Source of the DNA: Myxococcales bacterium
Lineage (GTDB): Bacteria > Myxococcota > Myxococcia > Myxococcales > Myxococcaceae
NCBI GenBank assembly: GCA_016191815.1
Contig: JACPVI010000046.1
Location: 1 to 64,000 of the forward strand
Direction: 5' to 3'
Length of the DNA: 64,000 bases
Below, one piece after another: positions 37,798 to 45,452 of the stretch (position 1 is the stretch's first letter; every line of letters begins with the position of its first letter). The notes beneath the pieces are model-generated. The model saw only the letters and a program-made list of their open reading frames with translations. It made no database searches and was not told where the DNA came from. The position numbers and the translations under genes were made by a program.

Positions 37798-38778
37798 ATG
37801 CCCGTCCTCACCCTGGTCCAGGCGATCAACGACGCCCTGCGGGTGGCGATGCGGAGCGATGGGCGGGTGGTGGTCCTGGGCGAGGACGTGGGGAAGTTCG
37901 GCGGAGTGTTCCGCGCCACCGCCGGGCTGTACGAGGAGTTCGGGCCCGAGCGGGTGGTGGACACTCCGCTCTCCGAGGGCGGGATCATCGGGGCCGCGAT
38001 CGGGATGGCGATGTACGGGCTCAGGCCGGTGGCGGAGATCCAGTTCTCCGATTTCATCTACCCCGGCTTCGATCAGATCGTGAACGAGCTGGCCAAGCTG
38101 CGGTACCGCTCGGCCGGCCAGTACGCCGCGCCGGTGGTGGTGCGGACTCCCTTCGGCGGGGGAATCAAGGGAGGCCTCTACCACTCGCAGAGCCCCGAGG
38201 CGCTGTTCGTCCACACCCCGGGGCTCAAAGTGGTGGCGCCCTCCACCCCCTCCGACGCCAAGGGGATGTTGCTGTCGGCCCTGAAAGGGGAGGACCCGAT
38301 CATCTTCTTCGAGCCGAAGCGCATCTACCGCGCCGCGCGGGGCGAAGTGCCGGAGGGCGATTTCCAAGTCCCGCTCGGGAAGGCGCGCACGGTGCGGGAG
38401 GGAAGACACCTGACGGTGATCGCCTACGGCGCCTCAGTGGAGGAGGCCTCCCAGGCGGCAGATCAGGCGGCGAGCGAGGGAATCGAGTGCGAGTTGATCG
38501 ACCTGCGGACCTTGTGGCCGCTGGACATCGACTGCGTGGTGGAGAGCGCCAAGAAGACCGGGAGGGTGGTGGTGGTGCACGAGGCGCCGAGGACCTGCGG
38601 CCTGGGAGCGGAGATCTCCGCCCTCATCCAGGAGCGGTGTTTCGTCCACCTCGAGGCGCCAGTCCGCCGCGTCACCGGGTGGGACACCCCGTTCCCCTAC
38701 GCGCTGGAGCAGGAGTATCTGCCCGGCGCGGCCCGCATCCTCCGCGGCGTCGAAGAGACGGCGTGGTTCGTCGCCTGA
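37798..38778 (+). CDS. 2-oxoacid dehydrogenase E1 component, beta subunit (branched-chain type)
   Basis: This 326-residue thiamine-diphosphate enzyme subunit has the pyrimidine-binding N-terminal part (VVVLGEDVGKFGGVFRATAG and DTPLSEGGIIGAAIGMAM), followed by QFSDFIYPGFDQIVNELAKL. The C-terminal transketolase domain contains VIAYGASVEEA and CELIDLRTLWPLD. With the alpha subunit it decarboxylates a 2-oxoacid and transfers the acyl group to lipoyl-E2. Pyruvate and branched-chain E1-beta are hard to separate by sequence, but the alpha subunit looks branched-chain-like. It starts 3 bp after lipA and ends 9 bp before E2. Confidence 0.93.
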   Translation: MPVLTLVQAINDALRVAMRSDGRVVVLGEDVGKFGGVFRATAGLYEEFGPERVVDTPLSEGGIIGAAIGMAMYGLRPVAEIQFSDFIYPGFDQIVNELAKLRYRSAGQYAAPVVVRTPFGGGIKGGLYHSQSPEALFVHTPGLKVVAPSTPSDAKGMLLSALKGEDPIIFFEPKRIYRAARGEVPEGDFQVPLGKARTVREGRHLTVIAYGASVEEASQAADQAASEGIECELIDLRTLWPLDIDCVVESAKKTGRVVVVHEAPRTCGLGAEISALIQERCFVHLEAPVRRVTGWDTPFPYALEQEYLPGAARILRGVEETAWFVA

Positions 38779-38787
38779 GGCAAGCGC

Positions 38788-39984
38788 ATGAGCACCTTCG
38801 AGTTGACGCTTCCAGACATCGGCGAAGGAGTGGTGGAGGGCGAGATCGTCAAGTGGCTGGTCAGGGAAGGCGACCAGGTGGCCGAGGATCAGCCGCTGGT
38901 CGAGGTGATGACCGACAAGGCGACCGTCGCCATTCCCAGCCCGAAGGCGGGGCGGGTGATCGCCACCCACGGGAAGGAGGGCGAAATCGCCAAGGTGCAC
39001 TCGGCGCTGGTGACGCTCGAGGTCGCCTTTGAGGGCCCGCCGCCGCGCCCTCCTGCGCCGAGCTCCGCGCCGCCGCAGCCCGAGGCCCCCGGAAACGGCC
39101 AGGGAGCGAAGGTGCTGGCGACCCCGGTGACCCGCAGGATGGCGCGGGAGCACGGCATCGATCTCGCCGGCGTGCCCGGCACTGGCCCGATGGGGCGTGT
39201 CACCAAGGCCGACCTGATGGGCGCGATTGGGCGGGCGGCACGGCCCGCGGCTCCGCCGATCGCGGAGGCGCCCCAGGACCGCCGGGTGCCGCTCAGGGGA
39301 CTCAGGCGGAGGATCGCCGAGAAGATGGTCCGCGCAAAGCAGAGCGCCCCCCACTTCACCTTCGTGGAGGAGCTGGACGCGACCGAGTTGGTGCGAGCTC
39401 GGGACCGCGTCAACCAGGCGCTGGAGGCAGCGGGCGAAGCTCATCGGCTCTCCTACCTGCCGTTCATCTGCAAGGCGCTGGTGGCCGCGCTGCGCAAGTA
39501 CCCCGAGCTGAACGCCAACTTCGACGAGGCCGCGCAGGAGCTGGTGGTGAGGGGGGAGTACAACCTGGGAATCGCGGTGGCCACCGAGGAGGGCCTGGTG
39601 GTGCCGGTGCTACACGGGGCCGACAGGCTCAGCCTGCGCAGGCTCGGCGAGGAGATCACCCGGCTGGCCGGCTCGGCGAAGGAGCGGCGCCTCAGGCTCG
39701 AGGAGCTGTCCGGCGGCACCTTCACCATTACCTCGCTCGGGCAGCAGGGCGGCTTGTTCGCCACGCCGATCATCAATCACCCCGAGGTCGCGATCCTCGG
39801 CGTGCACCGCATCCGCAAGCGGCCGGTGGTGACCGAGGGCGATCAGATCGCCGTACGGCAGATGATGGTCCTGTCGCTCTCGTTCGATCACCGCGTCATC
39901 GACGGGGCCAAGGGGGCCGCGTTCACCTATGAGCTGATCCGCCTCCTCGAGTGCCCCGAGGCCCTGTTCCTGGAGCTGACCTGA
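38788..39984 (+). CDS. Dihydrolipoamide acyltransferase (E2)
   Basis: The product is 398 residues. A single lipoyl domain at 1-78 carries the lipoylated Lys in VMTDKATVAIPSP. A Pro/Ala linker follows, then the E3/E1-binding domain at about 110-150 (TPVTRRMAREHGIDLAGVPG, TGPMGRVTKADLM). The acyltransferase domain has FNANFD-like segment ELNANFDEAAQELV and the catalytic SLSFDHRVIDGAKGA (His and Asp present). It forms the core of the complex, takes the acyl group from E1 and passes it to CoA. Lipoate comes from LipB/LipA in the same operon. Its TGA overlaps the ATG of E1-alpha (TGATG). Confidence 0.95.
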   Translation: MSTFELTLPDIGEGVVEGEIVKWLVREGDQVAEDQPLVEVMTDKATVAIPSPKAGRVIATHGKEGEIAKVHSALVTLEVAFEGPPPRPPAPSSAPPQPEAPGNGQGAKVLATPVTRRMAREHGIDLAGVPGTGPMGRVTKADLMGAIGRAARPAAPPIAEAPQDRRVPLRGLRRRIAEKMVRAKQSAPHFTFVEELDATELVRARDRVNQALEAAGEAHRLSYLPFICKALVAALRKYPELNANFDEAAQELVVRGEYNLGIAVATEEGLVVPVLHGADRLSLRRLGEEITRLAGSAKERRLRLEELSGGTFTITSLGQQGGLFATPIINHPEVAILGVHRIRKRPVVTEGDQIAVRQMMVLSLSFDHRVIDGAKGAAFTYELIRLLECPEALFLELT

Positions 39985-41114
39985 TGGGACTCGCGCAAAA
40001 CGGCGCAACGCGGGAAGTGGCGGCCGGCGCTCCGCCCGGGAAGGGGAAGGAAGCCCGGGGAGGGCCGATGCTGTCCGGAGAGGATCTCCTCCGGCTGTAC
40101 CTGGCGATGGTGCTCGTCCGCGTGCTGGACCAGCGGATGATGACGCTCCAGCGGCAGGGGAGGGTGGGCTTCTACGGTGCCTGCACCGGGCAGGAGGCCG
40201 CCTGCCTCGGCAGCGCCTACGCCTTGCGCGAGAACGACTGGATCTTCCCCTCCCTGCGCGAAGGAGGCGCGATGCTCTTGCGCGGCTTCCCGCTCCTCCC
40301 CTACGTCTGCCAGGTGCTCGGCAACTCGGGAGATCCCACCAAGGGCCGCCAGATGCCCTCCCACCAGTCGGCGCGGTCGGTGCGGCAGGTGAGCTGGTCT
40401 TCGTGCATCGGCACCCAGCTTCCCCAGGCGGTCGGCGCCGCCTGGGCGGCGAGGCGGCAGGGCGACGAGCTGGTGGCGCTTGCCTACCTCGGAGACGGCG
40501 CCACTTCCTCCGGCGACTTCCACGCGGCGATGAATTTCGCCGGCGTCCTCCGGGCGCCGGTGGTGTTCCTGTGCCAGAACAACCACTGGTCGATCTCCTT
40601 GCCCACCTCCCGGCAGACCGCGAGCGAGTCGATCGCCATCAAGGCGGTCGCCTACGGCTTCCCGGGCGCGAAAGTGGACGGCAACGACGTCGAGGCCGTG
40701 TACGCCGCCACCGCCGAGGCGGTCGCACGCGCCCGGGCCGGGGGGGGGCCCACCCTGATCGAGGCGGAGACCTACCGGATCGGGGCCCACTCCTCCTCGG
40801 ACGATCCCACCCGCTACCGCGACCCGGCCGAGGTCGAGGCCTGGATGGCGAAGGACCCGATCGACCGGCTCCGCCACCGCCTGGAGGGCCTTGGCCTTTG
40901 GGAAGCCGGGCGGGAAGCAGCGCTCCAGGCAGAGCTACAGGCACAGGTCGCCGCGGCGATCGAGCAGGCCGAAGCCCTCCCCAAGGTGGCGCCGGAGACC
41001 CTGTTCGACGACGTCTACGCCGAGGAGCCGTGGAACCTCTCCGAGCAGCGGCGCGAGCTGACCCGAGGCCTTGCCGCAAGGCGGCGCCCAAGCGAACCCT
41101 CCAAGGCGGTATAA
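39984..41114 (+). CDS. 2-oxoacid dehydrogenase E1 component, alpha subunit (branched-chain type)
   Basis: The product is 376 residues from the ATG at 39984, which overlaps the E2 stop; an upstream in-frame ATG at 39951 is rejected because it lies inside E2. The thiamine-diphosphate motif runs from GDGATSSGDFHAAMNFAG to LCQNNHWSISLP. The segment GAHSSSDDPTRYRDPAEVEAW, with phosphorylatable-loop serines in the eukaryotic homologue, is closer to branched-chain than to pyruvate E1-alpha. The gene order beta-E2-alpha differs from the usual alpha-beta-E2. The product would feed isobutyryl-, isovaleryl- or 2-methylbutyryl-CoA into iso-fatty-acid synthesis, a known trait of myxobacteria (inference). 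Confidence 0.92.
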   Translation: MGLAQNGATREVAAGAPPGKGKEARGGPMLSGEDLLRLYLAMVLVRVLDQRMMTLQRQGRVGFYGACTGQEAACLGSAYALRENDWIFPSLREGGAMLLRGFPLLPYVCQVLGNSGDPTKGRQMPSHQSARSVRQVSWSSCIGTQLPQAVGAAWAARRQGDELVALAYLGDGATSSGDFHAAMNFAGVLRAPVVFLCQNNHWSISLPTSRQTASESIAIKAVAYGFPGAKVDGNDVEAVYAATAEAVARARAGGGPTLIEAETYRIGAHSSSDDPTRYRDPAEVEAWMAKDPIDRLRHRLEGLGLWEAGREAALQAELQAQVAAAIEQAEALPKVAPETLFDDVYAEEPWNLSEQRRELTRGLAARRRPSEPSKAV

Positions 41115-41125
41115 CTCTCCCGTCG

Positions 41126-42739
41126 ATGGCCGACGAAGTGCGCGAATACGTCCGAGCGGCACAGGCCGCCGAGCTCCGAGGCGACAAGGCGGCCGCCGTG
41201 GAGATGCTGAGGAAGGCGGCGGCGCTCTACCGGTCCGCCGGCAATCAGGGCCGCGCCCTCCAGATGCTCCGGCACGCCCGGAGGCTCGACGACAGCCGGC
41301 AGGACGTGGCCGACGAGCTGCGCCGGCTGGAGTGGATCCCCGAGCGGCCGCTCCAGCAGGCGATTTCCCCCGACGAGGACGGCGAAGAGGAGCGCCGCGC
41401 CCTCGGACCGCTCGACGCGGTCGACACCGGCTCGATCGTGGCCGACAAGCAGCTCTTCGAGCGGGGGCCCGCCCTCGCCGATCCGGCCCTCCAGGCCTGG
41501 TGCTCCTTCTGCTGCCGTCCCGCCAAGGAATCGGGTCGCCTCGTCGCCGGCCCGGCCGGCGCGTTCATTTGCCTTTCCTGCGTGCGTGCATCCTTCGACA
41601 TGCTGGCTCCCGAAGAGGCCACCGATCCCCAAGCCAGGCCGAAGGACGAACGCACCCAGCTTCGCCCGCCGCCGTTCGAAGAGCTCTCGAGCTGGGACGC
41701 GCGCGCCACCGAGCCCATGCCCGCTCGCCAGGCGGAAGCGCTGGCCGACGCCGCCGCGCGCGTGCTGCCGCCCAAGAGCGAGGAGCCTCCTGCGACGGCC
41801 GTTCCTTGGGCGGCACGAGAACCGCCGCTGGCGCCGAACCCGCCTGCGCAGGAGTCAAAAGGAGCCGAGTCGGCCGCGCCCTCCACCCCTCCGGGCGCCC
41901 TGGACCTCGCGAGATCGACCGAGCCCGCGCCTGCCGCCAGCCCGGGCGTCGAGGAGCTCGCGCGGCCTTTGGAGTCCACCGCGCCGGCCGATCTGGCCTC
42001 CGCGATCGAGCGCGGCAGCGCGCTGCACCCTCCCGCGGAGAGCTCCGCGGCCGAGGCCCCGGTGGAGCTGGTCGCGCAAGCCGAGGCCTGCTCGGTGATC
42101 GAAGCCGGCTTTCGTCTCTCCGCTCGAGTCCTGTTGCTGATTGGCCCGGAGGGCTCGGGAAAGACGACCTGCCTCCGCGGCCTCGCTCGCGCAGGGAAGG
42201 GCCGGTACCACGCCGACATAAGCCAGGTGCCTCCCGGCCCGCACGAGGAGCCGATCCTGGTCGAGGTCCACCGCCAGCTCTCGGAGGAGGAGGCGGCGAA
42301 GCTGGTGGCGCTCGTCGACGGCAAGGGCGGGCGGCAGTTGGTGCTGGCCATCCGTGGCGACCCGCCCCGGCCTGCCTTGGGGCTTCGCGGAGACGAGGCC
42401 GAGCTGCCGCTGTTCACCACTCGCGATCTGCTCCAGGCCACGCAGGGCCGGCTGCCGGCGGCGCTCGCCTCGAGGGTCCAGGTGGTGGCGCCCTTCAGAC
42501 CGCTGGTGCTGGAGGAGCTGGCCGAGGTGGCCCGGCGGCTGATCGTCCGCCGCGCCGCGGAGATCGACCTCTCCGAGGAGCTTTTGGCTGCGCTGGCCGA
42601 GGAGGCGCTGCGCTCGGGGCGCAACGGCCGGGAGGTGGAGGCGCTGCTGGATCGCATCCCCGCCGGCTCCTGGGGACTCGCCGAGGGCGCGAGGCCCAAG
42701 CGGCGCAGGCGCAAGAAAGCCGAGTCCGAGCAGCCGTGA
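41126..42739 (+). CDS. TPR / ClpX-type zinc-finger / P-loop protein of unknown function
   Basis: The product is 537 residues. Residues 1-75 are TPR-like helices (AAEMLRKAAALYRSAGNQGR-type). Residues 126-152 are a four-Cys zinc finger, CSFC..C-x2-C (C126, C129, C149, C152) with GRLVAGPAGAFICLSCV between, closely like the zinc-binding domain of ClpX. A 150-residue Pro/Ala/Glu linker follows. Residues about 330-500 hold a P-loop (LLIGPEGSGKTTCLRGLARA) and AAA-lid-like FRPLVLEELAEVARRLIVRR. The arginine finger and a strong Walker B are not obvious, so ATPase activity is uncertain. The C terminus is very basic (KRRRRKKAE). It sits 11 bp after E1-alpha and its stop overlaps the lipB start, so it is in the lipoate operon. 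A chaperone or assembly role is inferred. Confidence 0.78.
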   Translation: MADEVREYVRAAQAAELRGDKAAAVEMLRKAAALYRSAGNQGRALQMLRHARRLDDSRQDVADELRRLEWIPERPLQQAISPDEDGEEERRALGPLDAVDTGSIVADKQLFERGPALADPALQAWCSFCCRPAKESGRLVAGPAGAFICLSCVRASFDMLAPEEATDPQARPKDERTQLRPPPFEELSSWDARATEPMPARQAEALADAAARVLPPKSEEPPATAVPWAAREPPLAPNPPAQESKGAESAAPSTPPGALDLARSTEPAPAASPGVEELARPLESTAPADLASAIERGSALHPPAESSAAEAPVELVAQAEACSVIEAGFRLSARVLLLIGPEGSGKTTCLRGLARAGKGRYHADISQVPPGPHEEPILVEVHRQLSEEEAAKLVALVDGKGGRQLVLAIRGDPPRPALGLRGDEAELPLFTTRDLLQATQGRLPAALASRVQVVAPFRPLVLEELAEVARRLIVRRAAEIDLSEELLAALAEEALRSGRNGREVEALLDRIPAGSWGLAEGARPKRRRRKKAESEQP

Positions 42740-43821
42740 GCGAGAGGCGCCTCACCGCAGTTACTCTCGGCCGGGTCGAGTACGAGGACGGGCTTGCGAT
42801 GCAGCGGCTGTTCTCGGCCGCGCGGGCCGAAGGGCGCGTGTCCGACGCGCTCCTGCTCCTCGAGCATCCTCCGGTGCTGACCCTGGGGCGGGGCGCCAGC
42901 CGCGAGCACATCCTGGCGCCCGAGGAAGAGCTGGCCAAAGAGGGCGTCGAGGTGTTCCGGACCGACCGGGGAGGCGACGTCACCTACCACGGGCCCGGGC
43001 AGATCGTGGGCTACCCGATCTTCCACCTCGCTCCCGACCGGCGGGACGTGCGCCGCTACGTGCGGGAGTTGGAGGAGGCGATCATCCGCGCCATTGCGCG
43101 CTTCGGCATCGCCGGCGCCCGCGAGCCCAAGTGGCCGGGGGTGTGGATCCGGAAGGGGGAGCGGCCGGAGAAGATCGCCGCCATCGGGGTGCACCTCTCG
43201 CGGTGGTACACCCGGCACGGGTTCGCGCTGAACGTCAACACCGACCTCTCGCATTTTCGCTTCATCGTCCCCTGCGGCATCCGGGAGGGCGGCGTCACCT
43301 CGATGCGCGAGGCGCTGGGCCGAAAGGTGGCGGTGACGGAGGTGGAGCGCGCGCTGGCCGAGGAATTCGCGTCCGTGTTCGGCGCCAGCCTCCTTTCGAG
43401 CCCCCAGCCGGCGAGGACGGTCTCGGTGGCGGCGCTCCGACGGTGCGAGGGCCGGTTCTTGGTCTTGCTCTTGCGCCGGACCCCCGAGCGAGGCGGGTTC
43501 TGGCAGATCGTCACCGGCGGGGTCGAGCCGGGGGAGCAAGTGCAGGCCGCCGCGGTGCGCGAGACCCGCGAGGAGACTGGGCGGGCTCTCGAGGTGGACG
43601 ATCTCGGCTACCGGCATTCGTTCGCGCTCGGAGAGCGGCTGCCGCCGGAGCTGCGCGAGGAGTCGGCCTTTGGCGCGCTCTGGCAAGCGGGGACCCCGGT
43701 CCAGCTGCGGGCGGACGAGCACGTCGCGCACCAATGGGTGGAGGTGGAAGAAGCGCTGCGGCTCCTCCCGTTCCGCGGGCTCAAGCGGGCCGTGGAGCTG
43801 GCCGTGCGGCGCTACAGCTGA
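42736..43821 (+). CDS. lipB: LipB octanoyltransferase fused to a Nudix hydrolase
   Basis: The product is 361 residues from the GTG at 42736 (overlapping the previous TGA). Residues 1-215 are octanoyl-ACP:protein N-octanoyltransferase: TDRGGDVTYHGPGQIVGYPI, catalytic Lys in EKIAAIGVHLSRW and catalytic Cys in IVPCGIREGGVTSM. It loads octanoate on E2 for LipA. Residues about 225-361 are a Nudix domain whose box reads GGVEPGE..REtrEEtG (GGVEPGEQVQAAAVRETREE then TG). It is close to dihydroneopterin-triphosphate or dNTP pyrophosphatases. LipB alone is normally about 215-230 residues, so this is a fusion. It ends 10 bp inside the convergent MBL gene. The Nudix substrate is unknown. Confidence 0.93.
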   Translation: MSERRLTAVTLGRVEYEDGLAMQRLFSAARAEGRVSDALLLLEHPPVLTLGRGASREHILAPEEELAKEGVEVFRTDRGGDVTYHGPGQIVGYPIFHLAPDRRDVRRYVRELEEAIIRAIARFGIAGAREPKWPGVWIRKGERPEKIAAIGVHLSRWYTRHGFALNVNTDLSHFRFIVPCGIREGGVTSMREALGRKVAVTEVERALAEEFASVFGASLLSSPQPARTVSVAALRRCEGRFLVLLLRRTPERGGFWQIVTGGVEPGEQVQAAAVRETREETGRALEVDDLGYRHSFALGERLPPELREESAFGALWQAGTPVQLRADEHVAHQWVEVEEALRLLPFRGLKRAVELAVRRYS

Positions 43822-44732
43822 ATCACCAAGGACTCGCGGGCTGCCACCGTGCCGGGCAGGTGCCGCTTCACCATGCGGGTGACCCGGTCCAGCCACTCGT
43901 CGTCGCGGGTCGGCTCGTGGTGGAAGAGGACCAGCGTCTTGGCGCCGGTGCGCTGCGCCGCGTCCACCGCGCCGCGCCAGGTGGAGTGCCCCCAACCGGT
44001 CTTGGGCGGGCCCACCCGCCCGAAGTACTCGTCGTCGGTGTACATCGCGTCGTAGATCAACACGTCGGTGCCGCGGGCGAACTCCACCAGCCGCTCGTCG
44101 GACTCCGACCCGTGCTCGATGTCGGTGGCGTACACCACCGAGTGCTGGCGGTAGTCCACCCGGTAGCCCAGGTTTCCGCCGGGGTGGTTCAGCTCCAGGG
44201 CCCGGACCACCGCCTCTCCGACCTGCACCTGCTGCCCCTCGGCGAAGGGGCGGTAATCCACGCTCGCCCGGAAGACCGCCTCGGCCGACACCGGGAAGTA
44301 CGGCTGCCTCATCTGGCCGGAGAGGATCTGCTGCACCGTCTGCCCGTTGCGCGTGGGGCCGTAGACCACGAACTGGTTGCGCGGATCGAACATCGGCGAG
44401 AAGAACGGCAACCCCTGCAGGTGATCCCAGTGGTAGTGCGAGAGGAACACCGAGGCCCTGAGCGGCCGAGGGTGCGAGTCGCCCAACAGCCGCGCCCCCG
44501 AGCCCAAGTCGAAGATGAGCAGCTCGTCTCCGCACCGCACCTCGACGCAGGGGGTGTTTCCGCCGTAGCGCGAAGTCTTCGCCCCTGGCGCCGGAATGGA
44601 GCCGCGCACTCCCCAGAAGCGCACGCGGAACGAGCCCGAGGGGGCTCCGTTCGGCTTCCCCCGGCCGGCGCGCGGGTGACCGCGGCGCTCAGCCGGTCTC
44701 GGCTTCCGAGTCCTCCTCGGCGAAGAGCTCAA
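43812..44732 (-). CDS. MBL-fold metallohydrolase
   Basis: The product is 306 residues. The core begins at FRVRFWGVRGSIPAPG, with the metal motif SHYHWDHLQGLPFF (HxHxDH), ATDIEH and a final His in VLFHHEPTRDDEW. This set is typical of RNase Z/phosphodiesterase-like beta-lactamase-fold proteins of about 270 residues. The first 30 residues are basic, low complexity, and overlap the ribA end by 44 bp, so the real start may be an internal GTG. A nuclease or cyclic-nucleotide phosphodiesterase role is possible but not provable. It is convergent with lipB-Nudix (10-bp overlap of ends). Confidence 0.85.
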   Translation of the reverse strand: MSSSPRRTRKPRPAERRGHPRAGRGKPNGAPSGSFRVRFWGVRGSIPAPGAKTSRYGGNTPCVEVRCGDELLIFDLGSGARLLGDSHPRPLRASVFLSHYHWDHLQGLPFFSPMFDPRNQFVVYGPTRNGQTVQQILSGQMRQPYFPVSAEAVFRASVDYRPFAEGQQVQVGEAVVRALELNHPGGNLGYRVDYRQHSVVYATDIEHGSESDERLVEFARGTDVLIYDAMYTDDEYFGRVGPPKTGWGHSTWRGAVDAAQRTGAKTLVLFHHEPTRDDEWLDRVTRMVKRHLPGTVAARESLVIQL

Positions 44733-45354
44733 TCAGGTGCCCCGAACGCTCGCGCTTCGTCTTCAGGTAGTTCAGATTATGCGGATTGAGGCCCGCCCGA
44801 GAAGGAATTCGACGGCGCACCGGGACCCCCTCCTCGACGAGCCCGGCGATCTTCATCGGGTTGTTGGTGACCAGGTCCACCGAGCGCACCTGCAGGAAGC
44901 GCAAGATCTCCGCCGCGGCACCGTACTCGCGCAGATCATCCGGGAACCCCAAGAGCCGGTTGGCTTCGTAGGTGTCGGCGCCATCGCTCTGCAGCGCGTA
45001 GGCCTTGATCTTGTTGCCCAGGCCGATTCCCCGCCCTTCCTGGCGCAGGTACACCACCACCCCGTGGCCGTTCTGCGAGATCAGCTTCATCGCGCGGGAG
45101 AGCTGCTCGCGGCAGTCGCAGCGCAGGCTGCCGAAGGCCTCGCCGGTGAGGCACTCGGAGTGGATCCGGACTGGCACTCCCTCCAGGCCGGCTACCTCCC
45201 CGCGGACCAGCGCGACCTGCTCGCGGCCGTTCCGCTTGTCCTTGAACACCAGCATCCGGAAGCTGCCGTGCTCGGTCGGCAGCTCCGCCTCGGCGTAGCG
45301 CTCGAGGTTGTGGGCTGGTTTCTTCGTGGGGAGAACGTCGGTGGTGTCGGTCAT
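44689..45354 (-). CDS. ribA: GTP cyclohydrolase II (riboflavin biosynthesis)
   Basis: This 221-residue stand-alone RibA opens the GTP imidazole ring to give the pyrimidine precursor of riboflavin and releases formate and PPi. The zinc site is HSECLTGEAFGSLRCDC, with three Cys. The catalytic segment YLRQEGRGIGLGNKIKAY and the TNNPMKIAGL stretch are family-typical. There is no DHBP synthase (RibB) domain. The start is MTDTTDVLPTKK at 45354, not the longer frame. No FMN-riboswitch sequence was recognised upstream. Confidence 0.95.
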   Translation of the reverse strand: MTDTTDVLPTKKPAHNLERYAEAELPTEHGSFRMLVFKDKRNGREQVALVRGEVAGLEGVPVRIHSECLTGEAFGSLRCDCREQLSRAMKLISQNGHGVVVYLRQEGRGIGLGNKIKAYALQSDGADTYEANRLLGFPDDLREYGAAAEILRFLQVRSVDLVTNNPMKIAGLVEEGVPVRRRIPSRAGLNPHNLNYLKTKRERSGHLIELFAEEDSEAETG

Positions 45355-45383
45355 GGTAGGCGGCCGCCGCCCCAGGCAACCCA

Positions 45384-45412
45384 TTGAAACTGCCGCGTGA
45401 GGCGCAAGTCAA
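45384..45412 (-). promoter_or_regulatory. Candidate promoter for ribA
   Basis: On the minus strand, TTGACT (45412-45407), a 17-bp spacer, then TTTCAA (45389-45384), 30 bp ahead of the ribA ATG. The -35 is good and the -10 is weak. Confidence 0.35.
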
Positions 45413-45452
45413 CTCGCTGTGGGCTTCTCGCTTGATAAGGGCCGGCCGCCGC

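Noticed and set aside
45355-45452. FMN riboswitch before ribA
   Set aside because: No conserved RFN-element blocks could be recognised in the 98-bp leader; only a promoter-like pair was visible.
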